The notes: a model not told the origin generated them from the sequence alone. 64,000 bases of DNA from Arctopsyche grandis (GCF_051622035.1 NC_135358.1:8411001-8475000), one strand, 5' to 3'; counted from the first letter of the stretch, positions 25,900-38,463 are shown. Program-made: numbers and translations.

Positions 25900-26699
25900 A
25901 TTACATACAATAGATTAATATACGAATATATTTTTATATACAGTATACGCATTTCCCATAATTTGATGTCGTGTTCATATAAACTGTGTACGATTGACAT
26001 AGTTTGCGATTATATAATAATATATATAAAATCCACTGCAAAGTGTTTATTTTTTGCATATTTTTCAAAATAATATAAACGACGTTTCCCAACCCGATTG
26101 AATTTTGTTATAAGAAAAATATGTGAATTTTTGTACCCGTACCCGCGAGACTTGTGCAACCTTTTTTACACAGCTTATAATGGTTAATGGTAATATAACG
26201 CAATTCACATCGTTGCATACCTAAAACATGCAACAGGTCAAAGGTATGCCGTTATTATTGTACATTTTTTTATTATAACTTTTAATTGTCAAACTTTTCA
26301 ATCCGATATTGTCTTGGAAGTCTGCAGCTCCGTGATCAGCTCAGTTCACTTCGTCGCATGGATGGCCATTGGCAATGTCACGTATTTTGACGACGAAATT
26401 ACGTTCACACGCGGAAAGAATTGCTTTTTTTTTCAAAATCATTAGACAAAATTAGCCCTAATCAAATTTGACCTTTATTTACACGGCCGGCCAATGCCTT
26501 CTTCTACACTTTGATATACATACCTACTATTATACAATCATATAATGCATTAACCAGAGACGGAATCACAATTTCAAACATTACGTTGTTTAATAATCAT
26601 TGTTTCAGTCATTATAATTTTCAGATAGTTACGTTAAATGTAGGTATACACGTGAATTTTTATTTTTAGAAATTGTAAATATTTAGAACGAGTGTTTGA

Positions 26700-27341
26700 A
26701 TTGAACCCGGCTTCGCTCGGTATTTGTAATATAAACTGCTTAAACATGGCCAATCAATGTACATATGTAGTAGTAAACATTTTATTTATTTATTTTTTTT
26801 TTTTAAATATATATACATATACCAAGAAGGCCTTACAGGTAAATCCCAATGCGCCTTCCTGGCCAATTACAAATTACAAATACAAATGCAGCATTTTTAT
26901 TACAAGTCGTTGAATTACGAGACACTGAAAAACTCGCAAATTAACGAGACATCTATGAATTGTATATACATTTTATTGTACATCAATCATACTTAGTGGT
27001 GACATAGTAGGTAGGAAGGGTTTTATAGCCAATTTTTTTCCGGGAACCGTTTCAACAATGAAATCAGAGAAAATTGGCAAACTCTGATAGGAAACGATCA
27101 ACCTGGAGTCACAAATCCAAGTCTGACCAACAGCATACTCTGAAAAATTCATTTTCATTCAAGTCCCGGGCCCAGGGATCGAACCCGGTGCCTTCTCGAC
27201 GCTAAGCAGAAGCTTAACGACTGAGCTATGCTGCTTTGAATAGTTTTATTTCATTTAAATTTATTTGAATATTCATTTGTTTTTTTCTACGAACCAAACA
27301 AACAAACACAAAGTCTCTTTCGAAATTATATGTATATTAGA
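26700..27341 (-). mobile_element. Helitron family A carrying a SINE
   Basis: The minus strand ends ACCGAGCGAAGCCGGGTTCA at 26700, with CTAG lost. It starts TCTAATATACATATAATTTC at 27341 inside A|T. The interior is expanded by the SINE at 26822-27237. The host Helitron halves match the intact copies. Confidence 0.75.
26822..27237 (-). repeat. tRNA-derived SINE with well-kept promoter
   Basis: The minus-strand head GCATAGCTCAGTCGTTAAGC holds an A box (TAGCTCAGTCG), and CCGGGTTCGATCCCTGG holds a perfect B box. The body includes GTTGATCGTTTCCTATCAG, and the tail stem-loop is AGGAAGGCGCATTGGG with CTTACAGG/GGCCTTCT nearby. It is the most tRNA-like head in the window. A true tRNA is unlikely because a SINE body follows. 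Confidence 0.8.
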
Positions 27342-29230
27342 TGAGACGTCAATTTTTAAACGTACATAAGTCAAATATGATTCAAGGTCATTTCAAAGTA
27401 TCTGTTTCACCGTGGACATTTCACCATGAAGATAATTCACCATACGCCCTTTTCACCGTAGGGACTTTTCACCGTTCAGAAATTTTAACCCATGGGCAAA
27501 GATTTCGTGAGAAAAATTCACAAACATTTTTAGCACATTTCTATGTCTATATACATATATTGATCATAAATGCTAAATTAATACTCACAATGATATTGAA
27601 TAATATTTCTTATTACATAAATCAACATTATAATTCCAAAGTAATATACATATGTAATATAGTAATAGTAAAAATAAAAAAAATAAATAAATATGTAGGA
27701 CATACATACGTACTTATATACATATTTACATATATTCTTTGATTTTCTTTTCTGTGGTTTTCCTGTATGATCACTTATATTTCCTTGAAAATATCTATAG
27801 TTCAAATAGCAAAAATCCACCCATATTATTAATATTATAGATAAAAAAGTGGCAAATAATTATTTTTTATTCTTCTTTCAAGATTTATGACTATTTTAAG
27901 TGGAGCTGTATAGGATTTGTAGTCTGAAAATTCAAGGTATAAAAAACTAAACACCTACACACGTTTGCAGGTACCAGGATTTGAATCAAGCTTGAAACGA
28001 TATTTTATTTGAGGGGAAAAAAAGTTTATTGATCCCCGCATTATTAATCTGCGCTTCTCCTCAAGTATAACGTATATAAAAATATGGTAGATACTAGTTT
28101 ATTCGCGTTTAGGCTGCATATGTAGGCTAATGACTGATGATTTGTCCGTTGAGAATTCGATATGTGCAATCGACAGTGTACCCGTATGAAGATCACGAAG
28201 TTCAAATCATGGTTAGTGCATGCTTCACGTGTAACCTAATATAAACAATAGATCACGTAGAATTTTAATGACAGACGTGTACGCATATTTTAGTCTCATA
28301 ATGGTTGACTTCGTTCAATTTGTGTACACTTTTCAATCATTGATTTCGGATTCGAGATAAAAGAAAAAAACAACATTTTTGTTGAAATTCCACTAGGCTG
28401 AATCTGGTCTTTACATTTAAAGTCGAATTAAGAAATAAATGCTAGTAATGTGGTCCTAATAAATCATCTTGCAACGCATCCGTATGTGATGGATTTCGTG
28501 TTAGGTGTTGTTTGACCTTCGCCAATATTAAAACAGCCTGCATTCTTGTAAATTTACTAACCAAATTTTCCATTTTACTAGATTTATGGCATTCATAGAC
28601 GTTATTTAGGCAAATAACCTATTACTGCTTTTAAATCATTTCTTAATCTTTCATACTTGGTATGAGAGCCCCATTTTTTTCATAATTGAATAGGATAAAA
28701 AAAATGTATTTGAGTTTTCAGATACATAAACATTAACAGCAAAAACTTGTTTGGAATTCAAATCCTAATTAAATTATGAGATTATAGTAGAAGTTTTTGC
28801 AAAACAAATTGAATGTTTGAAATTGATGAATATTGACATCAAAGTTTGCATTGCATTACAATTTAATGAAACAAAAAAAATTGTGTCCAACATACGCTTC
28901 AAATTACATAAAAATGTTTCATCAATTGTTATAAAAGACTATCGCTAAACAACTTGCAGTTCTGAATGTATCAAAAAATTGCATTAACGGTATACATAAG
29001 TTGTATGATATTTTAGTATAATATAAACATTAATTTGTTGCTTTTAATTAATTTGTTCTCTTCTCCTGTGGCACGTATCAATTAGATGGTTTCGTCACCT
29101 GTATCAAGGGGCATCAAGCTCGTCAACCAGATTTCTGTGATTTGGATTTGTTTAATCAAAAATATGCTGATCTGGTTGGGATATTGCTTAATTTGTGTTC
29201 TAATGTTATCGTTTTTATATATTGATTCAT
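27342..29230. other. AT-rich intergenic stretch
   Basis: Open frames at 27341-27820 are AT-driven and motif-free. 29050-29210 resembles the LINE scrap near 21775 (AATTTGTTCTCTTCTCCTGT). No gene is supported. Confidence 0.5.
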
Positions 29231-29648
29231 TAACCAGCAGAATAGACTGGTGGTTAGCATATAATGCTTTGAACATAGTGGTCACGGGTTCAAATGCCAC
29301 TGGTTTCTGCTGGCTAGACCTTGGATTAGTGACTCCAAGTCGATTGTTTCCTATCAGAGTTTGCCACTTTATCTGATTTTCATTGAAACGGTTTCAAAAA
29401 ATTGCCAACCTTACCCATTTTCTCGCAAAATCTCGAGTTTTCAGCAATCTCGAATTTCGCTGAATTGTATAAAATGCTGCAAATTTACAAATTTGACCGT
29501 AGATGTCTCTGTGGATATTAATTGATATGTATTTATGTATTTTTTATAATACTAATGATATTTGTATTAAATGTACAATGTTGCTCTCCAGAAAGACGCG
29601 TTGGGGTTAGCTGTTAGGCTTTTTCCATTATAAAAAAAAATTAAAATA
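29231..29648 (+). repeat. tRNA-derived SINE, partner of the 24496 copy
   Basis: Head GACTGGTGGTTAGCATATAA (A box) and CACGGGTTCAAATGCCAC (B box). Body and tail are as at 24496, including AGAAAGACGCGTTGGGGTTA. It is followed by the same 85-bp unit and MITE-2. Confidence 0.85.
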
Positions 29649-29654
29649 AATAAA

Positions 29655-29738
29655 CCTATAATTGAACTTCATATTACATACAATAGATTAATATACGAAT
29701 ATAGTTTTATATACAGTATACACATTTTCCATAATTTG
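29655..29738. repeat. 85-bp repeat unit, second copy
   Basis: AAACCTATAATTGAACTTCA to CATTTTCCATAATTTG, nearly identical to 24876-24960 and again directly followed by MITE-2. Confidence 0.8.
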
Positions 29739-29940
29739 GGGTCTACCTCACGGGACCGCAAGTGAAACGCCCGAAAACGCAAATATCGGAAGGCAAAGAT
29801 CGAAAATCGAAAGATCTTAAGTCGAGAGATAAAAAAAAGGTATCTCCTCCCGTCGTACATACTCACTTAATTTGCGCGAGCAGGATACAACAGGAACAAG
29901 AGGAACAGGCTTTTCCTCCCGTATTCTGCGCGCGCACATT
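29739..29940. mobile_element. MITE-2, right half deleted
   Basis: Starts GGGTCTACCTCACGGGACCG at the same point of the 85-bp unit as the 24961 copy. It breaks off within GCGCGCGCACATT at 29940. Confidence 0.8.
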
Positions 29941-29965
29941 ATGACAGTTTCTGTTTCTGTTTTGG

Positions 29966-30178
29966 ACAGGAAGGCGCATTGGGGTTAGGCCTGTTAGGCC
30001 TGCCTGGTATAAATTAAAAAATATTAAAAAAAATTGTGTTTTAAAAGCTTGTATTTATTATCATATTTTGTTTTCGCATTCATACATATTGTTTGCGTTT
30101 TTTTTTGTTTATCTATAGTGACGATTTGGAGCTATTTTATAATGTCACTATGGCAAAATTTTAAAATAAAATAAAACA
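29966..30178 (+). repeat. Two SINE/LINE 3' tails
   Basis: 29966-30021 has AGGAAGGCGCATTGGGGTTA closing with GGCCTGCCTGG. 30116-30178 has GTGACGATTTGGAGC closing with GTCACTATGGC and (AAAAT)n. Bodies are missing or unrecognisable. Confidence 0.5.
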
Positions 30179-30179
30179 A

Positions 30180-31484
30180 AATTGTTGCAACTGATATCAC
30201 TATCGATTTTATAAGAAGAGTGTTATGTTATGACGCATGGAAAAAGTCTTCTGCAATCACATATGTATGTTATATAATGTCTAAGATGACACATTAGTAT
30301 AATATGTTATGAAAATTTAACTAATGTTTTATTACAATTTATGCATATATGTATGTACATTACATCCATCGTGAGTTCATTAAATATTCTTCCTTTTAAT
30401 CGATGCTATACAACGTCCGGGTTGTTAATTCATCAGAATTAAAATCGAATGAATATTTTAAATAAAAGTTCACTTGTTTGTTTTTCGTCCGATTTAAAAT
30501 ACACGTCCATTTGAAGGTTAATATTCGTTAAATATTTGGTATTATATACGTATACATAGTTTTTTTTTTTTTAATTATAAAAAGCGCAGTTTGCAACCAT
30601 ATATTTTAGGATTATTTTGGGTTAAGGACGATCGTTCAGTAAAGTTACTTATTTAAAAGCGATCCGTCATCGCAATAACGATTCACGATCTTTTTTATGT
30701 TTAAATAATAATAAAGTTACAGAAATTATCTATGCATTTGTGTAACTTTGTGCCCATTGTATCAAAAAATTAAACGTATTCCCACGCGCTATGAATTGTG
30801 CGCAATTTCGAGCAACAATTTGTACACGTTACGAAATTTTTTAAATATTTTAATGTAAACAATTGAATGCGTAATTGAATCTGATAGCATATGGTAAATT
30901 GTTATCAGAAATTCATCACTGAATTTTATATTTGAAAAATGTATTTTATTAGGCGGGTGAATGAAGGTGAAACATTTTATTTATATGAATAAATACGTCG
31001 CTGGATCGGTGTTGGCAATTTAAAAAAGTCTCCATTTTGAAAGCGTAGTAAAGACATTATCTGATTGACACTAAATGAATCAAGCTCGAATCGTCAATGA
31101 TGGTATGTAAATTTTGTCGTCAAATTTACATAAACAAATATATGTTTTTATTGAAAATATAAAAATGGAATTTTATTTATCGGCCATATATTTTCTATCG
31201 CGGATAAAAAACTTGATAATCGCATGTGAGAGTGTATGCTGAGATCCGGTTGGAATTTAATAAATGTCGAAACGTCAAAGCAAATATTCTTTCTTTCTTT
31301 TTAAATTTAAGATATTCGCCGAATGAATCCTTGTACACACATACATAAATCATTTCGAGAAAAACCCTAATGTTTAATATTCTCAGTATACATACATGCA
31401 AAAATAATGTCACGTTTCATATAAAATTAAGAAAAATACATTCAAATATATATATTGTACCTCGAATTTAACCTCGAACATTCA
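30180..31484. other. AT-rich intergenic stretch
   Basis: No repeats I can place and no coding signal; the 72-codon minus frame at 31195 has no motif. Confidence 0.6.
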
Positions 31485-31496
31485 TTTAACATAATT

Positions 31497-31987
31497 GATT
31501 TGATTTGATTTTTAAATGCTTTTTATTATTACGAAATTATGTTCACAATACATCTTATATATATATTTTAATAGCTACTGATCTACTGATCATTTTCTAT
31601 TTTACAATTTAATTTAATTTGGTTAGTAATCACAGTATTATATTATTCTAATGTTAATCTAAAGCATAATAGGAAAAAGAGCTCAAAAACCTATTTACAA
31701 TCCTTATAAATGTTCATAATACATCTAATACATAATATTAATTAAAGACTCTCTAAAGTCGATGACCTAAAGCAGATTGTGTTTAGGTAATCTGTGTTTA
31801 TACCTGAAGGGTATAGACATTTTGTTGTAATCACCGAGACTCTTCACAAGTGTGTTAGTATGGTTATTAGTGATTCTGTCATAGAATCTACTGGTTAGTT
31901 TGTTAGTAATGTCTGTAACAAACGGAATATTATATATGGCATGCAGTTTTTTCAGGTTAGTATATATGGGTGTATTATAAATTATTT
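31497..31987 (-). pseudogene. Jockey-A LINE, 5'-truncated copy
   Basis: The minus strand carries the C-terminal codons and 3' UTR of the element at 39071. The 12-bp word TTTAACATAATT flanks it (31485-31496 and 31988-31999), a target-site duplication typical of LINE insertion. Confidence 0.85.
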
Positions 31988-32462
31988 TTTAACATAATTA
32001 AAATTTTATATTAAATTGCATATTATATCATTCCTTAAATGGGATTATTTTTGTGTGTTTTGGTAATACTCATTTGAATAAAATTTGGAAATCTTCATCT
32101 TTCTTTCGGAATATTTAGATCGAAAACATATACATATGTACATGTAAAAATTATGTAAAAAACATGTAAGAAAGTATATACATACATGTAAAAATTTAGC
32201 ACAATAGATAAAAAAAACATGGGTAATACGACGAATATTCGTTTAAATATTCGTTTAAAACTTTAAATATTCACAATTTTTTCAGGACTTTTTAGAAAAT
32301 AAGGGATTTTTCCTTGTGAATTCAATTTCCAAATATTAGGAGATTCATTTACTATATATTTTGAATTGCAGCTGTTTTGTATGATATATAAAATGCTGCA
32401 ATGCATTGATACAGATTTACAAATGAATAATTTCAAATGTAGAAAATCAAAGAGCATTCTAA

Positions 32463-32474
32463 TGCGCATGCGCA
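32463..32474. promoter_or_regulatory. NRF-1-type palindrome in a possible promoter
   Basis: TGCGCATGCGCA is a perfect match to the NRF-1 (Drosophila Ewg) consensus. It lies in a short GC-rich island (32460-32620) that also holds donor-like CGAAG|GTAATG and ATGACGA|GTAAGT at 32610. The motif is seen; a promoter and its plus-strand direction are inferred. Confidence 0.4.
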
Positions 32475-32716
32475 AACAGTTGACAGTTAGTGCTTCGATC
32501 GTTGGCCGCTAGGGGCGCTAGAGTTAACGCGCGTACTTTCAAAACGGTGAACCTAAGTCAGTCGAAGGTAATGCATGTCGCAACAGCTATCAATTTACGA
32601 CGATGACGAGTAAGTGGAAATGTTAAGCAGAAATGTGGCCGCTTCCATCAGAATCCATCGACATTGCGAAATAATTAACCCGGCGGAGATGCACGCCTTA
32701 CATTCATTCGCCTCGA

Positions 32717-33049
32717 ATGCAATCCGAGCCGACAGATATGCACATAGATGCACCGGGTCCCACACCGCAACGCGAAACCACCGACAACAAAAGGGAATTT
32801 TTTCGGGTTGGTTTCAGAGATCGGTTTCCTGATGAGGCCGTGGGAAATTCACTCCACCGACGCGTCGTTACATCACGACAGTTTTGTGACAGGAAACGAT
32901 CACAGTGCATGCTGAATCGCGAAACTTTTCCTAGTCGGCTTGGGTTCTTTCACTCCAAAGCTGATCAGTATGTAGGTTCATACTCGAGAATGAAAAGTAT
33001 GCATGCATTTCTACAAGGAGCTGTTAGAATTTTACGCAATTATATCACA
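32717..33049 (+). other. Possible first coding exon downstream of the GC island
   Basis: An open frame from ATG reads MQSEPTDMHIDAPGPTPQRE, then TTDNKREFFRVGFRDRFPDE, with balanced codons unlike the AT-rich surroundings. The frame runs on into a Helitron remnant at 33050, so the true end would be an unseen donor before that. No domain recognised. Confidence 0.3.
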
Positions 33050-33870
33050 CTAGTGTTGTACCCGATGAAATACCATCGCATGGGTGTTGGTTTATTAAGA
33101 TATTAAATTAAAAGAAATGTATCGGTCCTGTGTTCGGTCCGCACGCGGTTGAATTTTTTTCAAATATATTTAATTTAATATTTGTATTTAATTGTTTAAT
33201 CTATCTATATATATACAATTGAATGTGTGTCTGTGTGTCTCGTATAGGCTCCTAAACGACTGAACCGATTACGGTGTAACTTTCAGGATTTGTTGTATGC
33301 ATGTCCTGGAAGATTACTGTGAAAAAAAAACGGGAAAAAACCTCTTAATAATAATATTTTACCGACGCGAAAGTTTGAAACTCCATTGTGTAGTCAAGGA
33401 AATGTGTTTGTTGGTAACCACGATAATAGTTGGTTTGAATAGACTTTCGGCTTTGAAGAGACGTTAGTAGAGCTCCAACCATCATTTGAAACGGGAACGG
33501 GAATTGCCCAAAAACGGGAACGGAAACGGGAAAAATGGGAATGAGTTTCAAATGTTTTTGCGTCGCGACCAACGTGTTCGCTGCCTGCGTTTTTCCGACA
33601 AATGGGAACAGGAACGGGAACGAGAACGGGAACGGGAACGGGAATTGCATGCGTTATTGTGGCATTGCAACGAATGCCGGGTTCAGCTAGTATGAAAATT
33701 AAATGGTAAAAACTATCTACCTACCTACATATAAACAATATAAAACACCAATAGAAAAATTAATTAAATAAATTTTCAATAGATGGCGCTAAATGCTCAG
33801 AAACTAAGCACCGTCTATTAGCTTAGAAGAAACATTGGTAGCAAACAGTATATATAGAAGTTTTTTTCTT
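33050..33870 (-). mobile_element. Helitron family C, antisense copy split by Helitron B
   Basis: The minus strand matches 41100-41427: CACTGTTTGCTACCAATG-type start, CCGCGTGCGGACCGAACAC, and a 3' end CATCGGGTACAACACTAG. The 5' end is lost near 33870. Helitron B lies inside at 33200-33690. Confidence 0.7.
33200..33690 (+). mobile_element. Helitron family B, 491 bp
   Basis: Starts TCTATCTATATATATACAAT, then GTGTGTCTGTGTGTCTCGTA. It ends GAATGCCGGGTTCAGCTAG, inserted exactly between A and T. It carries a degenerate GGGAACGGGAAC minisatellite at about 33488-33640. The empty site exists in the paralogous Helitron C at about 41264. No Rep/helicase. Confidence 0.85.
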
Positions 33871-35131
33871 TTGTTATTATGTTCATACGTTTTGTTGGCA
33901 GTGTTTTAGCTGTGACGTACATATGTATGTCGAATCAATACGAAGAAAACTTGGGTTGAATGACCTCTTTGCATTGTACATAAAAGCAGATACAACCCTC
34001 AGATTTCTTAGTGAGAAAATATCTCAAACTAACTATATTTATACTACAGATAATGTCTGATATGATTTACCTGGTGTATTGGAAAATGTCATATAATATC
34101 AAAATCAGAGAGTGACTTTTGCCCTAACATTGTATTTTCTAATTAATAGAAAATACAAATTTAGGTCCAAAGTCAATTCAATCAGACCATATATACATAT
34201 GTAAATAGAATCAAACACCCAACGACTGGATTTCGATTGATTTCATAATAAAAAACGAACGATTCCTAGGAACTTAATCGGTGAGAATTTTGATTATCGC
34301 ATTTATTTATTTGATTTTTTTTTATACCTATGTATAATATATGAATGTTGATAGATTATGAAACGTCACGTATCTCGTAAACGTAATTATACTTATTCAT
34401 CGCTAAAAATGTCAAGAATCTGCCTGATGAGGGGGAAATAATTACAAAAAAAAAATGTTCGTTTCACAATTTACTCGCCTATGAACGACTATGGATACAT
34501 TCAAACAATGTAACATAAATGGACTTGGATAAATGTTTATAGATAATAATAATCGATTATTGAATATGTGTTTATAAAAATCAATCAATTAATAATTCTA
34601 TAATGTGGTGTCTGTCTGTAAAAAAATGTAATAAAACCAAAATATGACTTAATGATGTTTTTTGTGATTACATCAGAATAAATTCGAATACAATAATAAA
34701 ATTTTCACAATCAATGTTGCCAATGTTCAAGGTTGGGCAGAGGCGCCTGACCGTTGCTTGGAACATTTCTCAACGCATTTTGTTTGTTAGATGGCACACC
34801 TGATCGGGGTCACCTGACCAAACGTCATATTCGCACGACTTTCAAAATTATATGCGCAACCTTTTCGCACAACAGCCTAATTTATTAACATCCAAGATAC
34901 ATTGTGATATCGTTCTAAACGTATTTTAGTTGCTACTAATTTGCAATATTATACTTCTAACTATAAATACACACATTGCATTTTTCAAATGGTTCTTCTG
35001 GGTTGAGTCTTGGGTCAAATAGGTTACCGAGTTAATACCTACTTATCTGTTAGATGTATTGCGAATAGGTATTATACCCATAAGATCAAAAACATCTTAT
35101 AATATGACCTACATAGACGTAGGTTTTATAT
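33871..35131. other. AT-rich intergenic stretch
   Basis: No family member or exon recognised. 34720-34860 is slightly GC-richer, with no usable frame. Confidence 0.6.
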
Positions 35132-35508
35132 CGGTCTCCCTCACGGGACCGAAAGTGAAACGCCCGAAAACGCAAATATCGGAAGGCAAAGATCCAAAAT
35201 CGAAAGATCAAAAAAAAAGTGTGCATGGTAAACGGTACTATGTATATATAATATATATGAGTGGCATGCGGTGAAATTATCTCTCTTTTTGTCATACAGC
35301 CTTGTTTAATGTGCGCGCGCAGAATACGGGAGGAAAAGCCTGTTCCTCTTGTTCCTGTTGTATCCTGCTCGCGCAAATTAAGTGAGTATGTAAGATGGAG
35401 GGAGAGACCCTTTTTTATCTTTCGACTTCAGATCTTTCGATTTTCGATCTTTGCCTTCCGATATTTGCGTTTTCGGGCGTTTCACTTTCGGTCCCGTGAG
35501 GTAGACCC
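35132..35508. mobile_element. Palindromic MITE-2 containing a MITE-1 end
   Basis: CGGTCTCCCTCACGGGACCG start and GGTCCCGTGAGGTAGACCC end. The flanks GTTTTATAT and GTTTTATGT match at 8 of 9 bases. The centre carries AGTGGCATGCGGTGAAATTA, a MITE-1 terminus lacking its first base, showing how the two families are joined. Confidence 0.8.
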
Positions 35509-35552
35509 GTTTTATGTTGACTTAGTTTTTTTTTTAAATAAACCAAGGCAAA

Positions 35553-36065
35553 TCTAATATATAATTTCGAAAGAGAATTTGTATGTACATATGTAAGTTT
35601 TGGTTCGTGGAATCCGTGACATCGAAAAAATCAATTTTTTAATGACGGCGATATTGATATCGATTCCTTTTTCAGTTCCTGATCCCGATTCCGTTTTCAG
35701 TTCTGTTTCCGATTTCTTTTTCTGTTTCGGTTCCGGATTCCTGTTTCAGTTCAAGATCTGGATTCCTGTTTCAGTTTCAGTTCCCGATTCCTTTTTCAGT
35801 TCCAGATCAGGATACCTTTTTCAGTTCCGGATACGGATTCGTTTTTCAGTCCCAGTTCCGGATTCCTTTTTTAATTTCGGTTCCGATCCCTTATATATAA
35901 AAAAAATCTGTCTGTCATCTTATATATAAAAAAGGCTGTTAATAATTTTTTTTTTTTCGATTCAAACAAATTTAATAAAAAATCAAATGAATGTTTACAA
36001 TTATATTAGCCATGTTTAAGCGGTTTATATTACAAATACCGAGTGAAGCCGGGTAAAACAACTAG
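35553..36065 (+). mobile_element. Helitron family A with internal minisatellite
   Basis: TCTAATATATAATTTCGAAA start; ACCGAGTGAAGCCGGG hairpin; CTAG end at 36062-36065. At 513 bp it is longer than its sisters because of a minisatellite at about 35664-35890 built on TTTTTCAGTTCCGGATTCC. Confidence 0.85.
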
Positions 36066-37609
36066 TGACTAATATTTTGAATAAAAAAAAAGAAGAAATT
36101 TTGGTGTTGATTAGTTTTTCAACGAAAAGTGAGGAAATTTCTTATAGGAATTTTCTTTAAGGTCAACTCGACACCAAATTTGCGAGGTGACGAGTGATGA
36201 CTCAGGATCCATTGGTGAAACAAATTGGCAATTCCGTTTATTCTGCCCTCTTACAACTATTTATACTGATGTGCATATAATAGACATTTTGAAAAAAAGG
36301 ATAACCTTTTCATGGTAAATTATGTATATATTTATAATAGTTTTACTTTAGGAAGTGACGTCTCGACGTATTCAAACAATCTGATTTGTATTTATTGAAA
36401 TTAAATATCAATTTTAAATGTCGAATATGAATCCTGATCCTTATTTGGAAAAAAACGAGGCACGAGCATACATATGACCTTAATATTTCAAATTCGTTCG
36501 ATCTAAATATCATGACGACAATAATTATTCAAGAGGTCCGTGAAATCGAATAGTTTTGCATTGATCTTGAACTTTTTCTTTTGACATTTACCTCTTCCTT
36601 CATTGTAAAATATATAGCACAATATATTTTACAATATTTATTTTGAAACTAAAATTTCATATCAAGAAAAATATCAGTTCTCATCTATTCACTATAAATA
36701 GCTCGATGAAGCATAATATATAGTTTATATAGAGGTCAATCGCATTATGTATTACATAGTAGGTATTGTTTCGGAAACGATTTACAATTTCGAAACATCT
36801 ACCATCTAAAGACATGCACAGATGTACTTGCATAGTCGTTATACTATAAAAGTACATCTTTGGTTTCTCGCATATAATGAACAAATATATATATGTACAT
36901 AAACAATCAATAGCGTATTCGCAATTATCGTTCAGAAAACAAATTGAATTGTGTATTTACGTACTTCAAATGCGGAAACAATACATATTTATAAACTAAT
37001 GACCAGACTCTGGACAAATTTTGCACGTTGCACTTTTGTGTGTAAATATGCATACAAATTTTCCGTATTTTTTCATATACATAATTTAGGAAACTTTATC
37101 ATAGGTCCTGAGCTATGTATTTATGTTCTTTAGTAAATCTCGAATTATGCCACCATAAATAATGTTAATATGATGAGAGTTCCTTGAGAATAATATGGTA
37201 TATATATGTATGATAATATGATACTATGATGCTATGATAATATGATCGCTATCCCTGTTAGCACGACTACAAAAGTGCAAAAATTTATGGCTCACCTCAA
37301 TACAATTGTTGAGAGTTCCTTAGGTCGCAAATTTGCAGTATAACTAGCTGTAGCTTTATTAGATTAGAGTTTGGTTCCTGAAATATCAAGCATAGCTCCA
37401 ACTAAAATAATAATCTAACGTATCAGTAGTATATGATTGAACCGATGTTTAAAATATATATGTCAAGTTGGTTTCATTTTTTTATTTTAATAATATCAAT
37501 TCAATTGTTTTATTTAATTTGTTTGTATTATTGTATGTAACGTTAGTTAAATCTTCAAATCTTCTAATCTTCGTAAAAATCTTTTTTTTAATCGAGACGT
37601 CACTTGTTA
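36066..37609. other. AT-rich intergenic stretch
   Basis: No gene supported. 36150-36250 is somewhat GC-richer; the frames at 36681 and 36951 are short and motif-free. Confidence 0.6.
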
Positions 37610-37912
37610 TAGATGATGGAAGCGGAACACGTGAGAAGTATGACAAGGGTAGTGGATATAGTGGATAGAGTAAAGAGATTGAAATGGCAATGGGCGGGCC
37701 ACGTGGCTAGAAGAATGGACGAAAGGTGGAGAAAAGAAGTGCTAGAATGGTACCCGAGAGAATGCAAAAGGGCAAAAGGAAGACCACAGGGAAGATGGGT
37801 AGATGAAATTAGAAAAATGTGTAGGATGAGATGGATAATAGTTGCGCAAAACAGATGATGAGCGGCTATAGACGAACAGGATGATGAGCGACTGTAGACG
37901 ATGATGATGATG
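37610..37912 (+). pseudogene. RTE-clade LINE C-terminal fragment
   Basis: Frame reads RVKRLKWQWAGHVARRMDER, then [20 protein letters not shown] and RWVDEIRKMCRMRW. WAGHVAR and GRP..RW.DEI are the conserved tail of RTE-type reverse transcriptases. It ends in a (GATGAT)n-like tail. Better preserved than the 11816 copy. Confidence 0.85.
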
Positions 37913-38320
37913 TTGACTTATGAATTAAAATATGAATAATTTCCAATTGAAATTACTTAAAAGTTGTACCTTGAAAAAATAAACCGATTAAAAAAAGGAA
38001 AGGCATACTATTGAAATAGTCGTATCTGAAAAATAAACAAGTGCGATGAAATTAAGCACGACAACCCGGTCTCGTGAGCTCATATTCAAAATCCCATGAT
38101 GTTCAAAATTGAAAATGTACAATGTTTATAACATTACATTGTAACACGCAATATTGCAATTGCAAAAACACGATTTTCATATAAGCGGCGATTGTAAAAC
38201 ATCTCGTCTTGATGCGTTCGCATGCATAATTGTGGTGGTAAATTGGCGCAACCTTGAGGATGCGTCACAGCGTGACAACTTTCACCGCGAACGGGACCAG
38301 CCATACTGGATCATCCTCAC

Positions 38321-38379
38321 CTCAATGTCAGACCAGGAGAAGAATGCAGACAACAGGGCTAACCAGACTCCAACCAGGG
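38321..38379 (-). other. Possible internal exon encoding a membrane segment
   Basis: Between ATATTAG| and GAG|GTGAGG the minus strand reads LVGVWLALLSAFFSWSDIE with no stop, a hydrophobic helix-like stretch with incoming phase 2 bases. The plus strand of the same bases is also open, and may belong to a LINE, so this is doubtful. Not recognised. Confidence 0.2.
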
Positions 38380-38463
38380 CTAATATAACACCATGAAATG
38401 AAAAGTTGTGGAGTTAACCACCTTGTAATGATCACCGATCATGATTCCTGGATTTATAATTAC

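Noticed and set aside
27162..27237. tRNA-like sequence with good A and B boxes
   Set aside because: A SINE body and tail follow the head, the acceptor stem does not pair well, and the same architecture recurs in other SINE copies.
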